Positions 59,960 to 64,000 of a stretch of DNA of 64,000 bases are shown here, piece after piece. The DNA comes from Cristatella mucedo. Taxonomy: Eukaryota > Bryozoa > Phylactolaemata > Cristatellidae. The stretch's first letter is position 1. Each line of letters starts with the position of its first letter. A program made the translations under genes and the position numbers. The notes beneath the pieces were generated by a model. It did no database searches and was not told the DNA's origin. It saw only the letters and a program-made list of their open reading frames with translations. The DNA lies in the NCBI GenBank assembly GCA_009760855.2, contig WPIO01000003.1, forward strand, positions 12,016,001 through 12,080,000, in the 5' to 3' direction.

Positions 59960-60600
59960 GAGAATCGCGGACCTAGCAGGAAGCTAGCAGGCCACTGGCA
60001 ATGAATTCTAATAATGGAGAGGCAGAGTGAACGCGATTCCTGGCCCTACAAGCGGGCCTCTAAATAAATGTACCCTCAAAATTCAAGTGAGTGCGACCGT
60101 CGAGGCGACAATCCGACGGCGGGGAGTACTTGATGGTTCCGCCACTGCTTTGTGGCTAAAGAAATAGAAGACCCGGAATCCGGCGGACCGCATTCTCTCC
60201 TCACCAAAGCCAAGTGATTGCCTATTAAAGTAATCCCTCCCATTAAACTTAGAAACGCAAAGTAATAGATTCCAGTCTACTTGTTCATACGAAGCCACCC
60301 TACCCAGGCTTTCAGAAAGAAAATGCCTCAAGACTTGCATTCAGAATCGACATGACTCTTAAAATTTTTCTGTCCTAAAATCTTACCTGAGCACGTCATC
60401 TGGCTCCTAATTACCCGAGCACGAAGAGCAGCTCGAATGCATGCGCCCACCAAGTCGACAACCCCTCACGCACCTGCGGTAAAATGGCTAATGTTCAGTG
60501 CAGCATGCTTTCTAAGTGGAATCTGCTGATGCCGACACGGTGCGTACGCGAGCACGAGTTCAATCTACACCGACGGAAGTTTCTTTCCGAACAGTACACA
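59960..60600. other. No gene recognised
   Basis: Spacer between a SINE and an (AT)n array. The minus frame at 60083-60340 has no recognised features. Confidence 0.4.
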
Positions 60601-60602
60601 AT

Positions 60603-60604
<2 letters not shown>

Positions 60605-60694
<90 letters not shown>
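60605..60694 (+). repeat. (AT)n microsatellite, about 90 bp
   Basis: Uninterrupted AT dinucleotides from 60605 to 60694. Confidence 0.97.
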
Positions 60695-60696
<2 letters not shown>

Positions 60697-60839
60697 TCCA
60701 GATAAGTAGGTTACAACTTGGCCGCGAACTCGTGGGAAGCGTGTTCTATAGTACGGGGCTCGCTTTAATGCTACGATTACAAAGAGCTGATCAATAGTCG
60801 ACTTAACACGATAAGAGATTATCAAGCACTGCAATCAAG

Positions 60840-61560
60840 TGCTTGTTGCACCTAGGCGAGACGGCAGGCGCTCGAGAAGGATTTGGCAATCGATACTAGC
60901 TGGTTTGGTTGAGCGGTTAAGGTGCTTGCCCCGGCCAAGGTCTGGCTGAGGTCGCGGGCTCGAGCCCCGAGGCATATGTGAAGCGCCTGAACAGAGATTA
61001 AGTTCTCTTGGGGTGCTATACAAATTAATTATATTTATAATTATATTTATCAAAGGCTGCCGAGAGATCCAGCAGAACTAGCTGAGAGACTACCCGAGTA
61101 AGCATTCCTGAGCAAGTCATTATGTACTCGCAGAAGTGTTGACTGTGGGATTATTTGCTCTAAAACCTGACAGAAACTTTCTTGTTGGATTTTAAGTTTG
61201 GATAAACAAGTTGAATTGTTATGCCCCTATCCAGTCAAATATCTTCGAAAGGAACGGCTTTAGGAAGACTGGGCGGAAGTTGCTTAAGTTCTCTTGGTCT
61301 AGTGTCGACTTCTCATAAGTGCCCTGAGGTAGCAGCCTCTTGGAACGATGCGAGGACATAACCTGAGTCTAATGACAGATTTACTCTTAGTTATGCACTG
61401 TGCCAGTAAATCAAGGCATCTCACAAGGAGTACAGTCACTATTGGGTCTAAAGGGCCAGCGGTCTTCTTAAAAATGGGAGAGGCCAGTATCCTTACCAAT
61501 GGGCTTCCAAATGAATCAGTGAACATTGCATTCAGAGCCCATGTTTAAATGCAGCCGATT
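60840..61560 (-). mobile_element. LINE-1 5' RT fragment with nested SINE
   Basis: The minus strand encodes FKKTAGPLDPIVTVLLVRCL (pre-RT), later LDLSAAFD, then after the SINE IDCQILLERLPSRLG. These blocks are contiguous in 4692-6500, so the SINE at 60895-61040 split this copy. Confidence 0.8.
60895..61045 (+). repeat. tRNA-derived SINE, family A, inside LINE-1
   Basis: TGGTTTGGTTGAGCGGTTAA (A-box region), GGGCTCGAGCCC (B box), the tail GTGAAGCGCCTGAA...TTCTCTTGGGGTGCTATA and an AT-rich end. Nearly the same as the copy at 241-396. Confidence 0.8.
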
Positions 61561-61829
61561 TTAGGTTCAGAGAATGGGAACGACAATGCTTAAAAGGTTG
61601 TTTGAGGACCTCTGATAGCATTGATAATCGTGTACAAAGTGAAAGTGCGCTTATACTTTCTTAGATAGCACATTTTCAGGATTCTTTTTTATCCAAATAG
61701 CTTGAAATTAAAATATATAGTCAATGAGATTACAATTTATCTTTAAAAAATGTATGCTATTTCGATGCTTACGATTCATTCTTATGAATTAATTAAAATA
61801 AAAATTAACTCGAGTATCCAATGCCGTGC

Positions 61830-61955
61830 TGGTTTGGCCCAGTTGATAAGGTGCTCGCCTCGAACTAAGGTCAGGGTGAATGAATTCGCGTGTGCCTTCT
61901 CGCATCAGGGCTGTGAGGCTCCAGCCACATTAACTCGTCACATTAAATGATAGAA
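61830..61955 (+). repeat. tRNA-derived SINE, family A (degraded)
   Basis: The head GCTGGTTTGGCCCAGTTGAT and AAGGTGCTCGCCTCGAAC are clear; the rest has diverged. Confidence 0.55.
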
Positions 61956-62279
61956 TCGATAAGAGTGCGGTGGGGTCGTATCTAGAAATATTCAGAAATA
62001 AACTCCGTATTTGCCAATTAAGCTCTATATTCAGAAATAAACCCCATCTTTGCGAATTACGCTCTTCTTAAATGATATGCTGTTATAGAGGCATGCTGTC
62101 GCAGTCCGCTTCAGCTAGCAGAGTGCGAATTGACTACTTCCTCACAAATCAAAGAAAAAACTTCCACCAACGTGAATCGTGACCTCAGATTTCGATCAAA
62201 GAAATGCAATTGTATTCCTACCACTGGAACTAGGGGCTTGCTCGTTACCCGCGTCCGTATTCAGTGAGATTATTTTGCA

Positions 62280-64000
62280 GCCTCTTCCGGAAAAACGGCG
62301 AACTCGCGCAAGCTGTCCGTCGGTCTCTAATGTACCGAAGCGACTGAAGTCCCAGCGAGCCAGCTGTGCAGCGCTTGGTCTCGTTAGATGCTGCAGGGCA
62401 CGCCGCGACAGCGCATATGCTCGCTCCGACGGAGTTTTTCTTCCGTCGTCCTCCGCTGGCGGCGGCGCTGGCGGACTCGCGCCCCCGATCGGGCCCATCT
62501 CCACGGGGCGCCACTCTGCGCTTGCACAGGTAGCTGTCCACAGCCGCCGCCGCCGCTGCCGCCGCTCGGTAGCAGCCGGGCACCATGCAAAGCCCGCCAG
62601 CCAGCAGCCGTCGCCGGCGTCTCTCTCATTGACTACTAACGTAGCCGCGCGTTCCCAGAGGAGCTTAGGGAATATTGGGCGCTCAATACGCGCCCGCGCT
62701 TGCGGCCGCCGCCGCCCGCGAACGCGTGGCCACGCGACGGCTGCTGTCGGCGGCCGCACGGTTCCGGTTCGCCGCCGCCAGCGCCCGCGCTCGGCCGCGG
62801 TCGCTCGACGCGGTCGCTCGGCCGTCATCGCGGTGGCCCGAAAGCGGCGGCCCCGGCCCCCCGGAGCCGGGGCGCTCGCAGCGGCCGCCGCTTACGCTGG
62901 CGCGCGCGCGCGCTTGGCGGTACCGCGCTCAATTAGCCAGTCGTTAGCATTTCCTCGCGAACCGGGCGGGAGGGGGCCTGCGCGCGCGTGCGAGCTAGCC
63001 TGCTCGGCGCGTCGGCCTCTCTCCGCCGGCGGCTCGAGCGCCGGAGTAATTGGAGAGCGAGCAAGCGAGCGAGCGAGCGAAGGGGCCGCGGCTGGAGAGC
63101 GAGGAGCGAGCCGCCGCTCGACGCGTCCCGAGACGCTTGACTCAGCGCGCGACCGCGCCAAAGAATTGATATCGCCTGTGTTTACATTGGGGAGGCGCGG
63201 ATTTAAGCTCGGAAACACTACACTCCTCCCCGGGGCCCGGCAAGGGTGAGTCGCGACCGCCGCAGGACCTCGTGTGCGCGCGCGCGCCAGTCCCAGTCAC
63301 CGCCGCCGCCGCCGCCGCCGCCGCCTCTGCCGGCGTGTCGAGATGAGCGCTCCGGCGGCCGCTCGCTGGGGCGTATCGCGCGAGCGATCCGAGCAGGGGC
63401 GCGCCGGAGATTGCGCCGCGCCGCGCGGAGCGGCGCGGCTCGCGGCACGCGCGGAGCGATAAGCCGCGCGGCGAACGCCACCCGCCGAGCGCCCCCTGCC
63501 GTCGGAAGTGGACCAGATGCGAGGCGCTCGCTCCTCTGATCCTCTGCAGCTTCCGCGGCGGGCAGGCGCGATGGAGACGTACACGATCGAGCTGCGCAGG
63601 CCCGGCCCCGGCGCGCCGTGGGGCTTCCGACTACAAGGAGGAGCAGACTTCGCCACTCCGCTGTCGGTCCAAGTGGTGCGTTGAGCCGCCGCGCGCAGCC
63701 GCGCGCAGCCGCCGCCTGCCGCGGACGCCGCCGCCCGCCGCCGCCATCGCCCCGGCTGCTGGATCGGCGCGTCGCCCTGGCGCGTGTTTCTGGCACGAGC
63801 TTGTGCGCTGCAGCAGCAGCAGCAGGGCGCGCGCGACGGGCACGCGGGCTCGAGTCGGCGCGAGCGAGCCGGTGCGGCTCGCTCGCCTGCGAGGGGCTCC
63901 GCGGGTGCGAGCTACCGCTGCGCTGCCGGGCGCTGCGCTGCTGCGCCCGGCAGCGCCGCCGCGCTCGCCGCTCTTTGCTGTTGGCTCGACGGGCGCTCTC
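62280..64000 (+). promoter_or_regulatory. CpG island / promoter region of the PDZ gene
   Basis: Very GC- and CpG-rich from about 62280 to the window end, in contrast to the AT-rich flank. It has short (CCG)n (63300-63330), GAGC-type and CAG (63808-63826) runs. A consensus GTGAGT donor at 63244 could end a noncoding 5' exon. Long Arg/Ala/Pro-rich open frames on both strands are side effects of base composition. Confidence 0.65.
63571..63675 (+). CDS. First coding exon of a Zasp/PDLIM-like PDZ protein
   Basis: ATG at 63571 (context GCGATGG) opens 35 codons, METYTIELRRPGPGAPWGFR followed by LQGGADFATPLSVQV, before a GTGCGT donor at 63676. PGP..PWGFRLQGG..F..PL is the N-terminal beta strand and carboxylate-binding loop of the PDZ domain of the ALP/Enigma/Zasp family. 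Those proteins bind alpha-actinin and organise Z-discs or actin anchorage in the cytoplasm. PDZ domains of this family are commonly split after this point, and the rest would lie beyond the window. Phase 0 exit. The exon sits in a CpG island, as expected for a promoter-proximal first exon. The exact family member cannot be decided from 35 residues. Confidence 0.75.

Noticed and set aside
60484-60834. Ile-Tyr repeat frames
   Set aside because: Translation of the (AT)n array.
62179-63249. 356-codon plus-strand frame, the longest in the window
   Set aside because: It lies in a CpG island, is Arg/Ala/Pro-rich without domain content, and the opposite strand is equally open. Composition explains it.
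1-64000. CRISPR arrays, operons or prokaryotic signals
   Set aside because: No regularly spaced repeats of that kind; introns, SINEs and LINEs show animal nuclear DNA.

Overview
This is invertebrate animal nuclear DNA. It has split genes with consensus GT/AG introns, CR1/L2-type LINE fragments, tRNA-derived SINEs, Ty3/gypsy-like retrotransposon debris, long dinucleotide arrays and a CpG-rich promoter. The gene content fits an arthropod such as a chelicerate, or possibly a mollusc; the sequence alone does not fix the species. Most listed open frames are chance frames or pieces of decayed transposons. Three protein-coding loci can be supported.

Locus 1 (about 13.5-23.0 kb, minus strand) is a POLDIP3/SKAR-like mRNA-export adaptor. 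It has a UAP56-binding-type N-terminus, DAR-type repeats and an RRM split over two exons. At least six exons are visible, one or more internal exons and the C-terminus are not resolved, and several introns contain LINE and SINE fragments.

Locus 2 (39.4-46.1 kb and 48.7-55.3 kb, plus strand) is a direct tandem duplication, offset about 9.25 kb. Each copy is a five-exon (or longer) gene for a small secreted protein. The signal peptide is followed by a histidine, and the body has the segments [22 protein letters not shown] and [10 protein letters not shown]. These are features I associate with BIM1-like/LPMO-like histidine-brace copper proteins. Both copies keep their visible splice phases, stop codon and polyadenylation signal. 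Exon 1 with its flanks (564 bp) is identical in the two copies while later exons and introns have diverged, which suggests gene conversion. This is the most interesting coding system in the window.

Locus 3 (from 63.57 kb, plus strand) is the first coding exon of a Zasp/PDLIM-type PDZ protein. It lies in a CpG island covering the last 1.7 kb and continues beyond the window.

The rest is repeat-rich. 0-13 kb holds LINE and SINE fragments and a GC-rich block at 3.4-4.2 kb. 23-27 kb holds LINE-2, a (GT)n array, a SINE and LINE-1. 27.4-31.4 kb holds two Ty3/gypsy-like fragments in opposite orientations. 31.4-34.8 kb is GC-rich and unresolved, and contains a perfect 158-bp palindrome with no spacer. 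35-39.4 kb is LINE-1. 55.3-62.2 kb holds a decayed LINE, a 600-bp (GA)n array, an (AT)n array and a SINE nested inside a LINE. The main SINE family shares its 3' tail with LINE-1, so LINE-1 is its likely mobilising partner.
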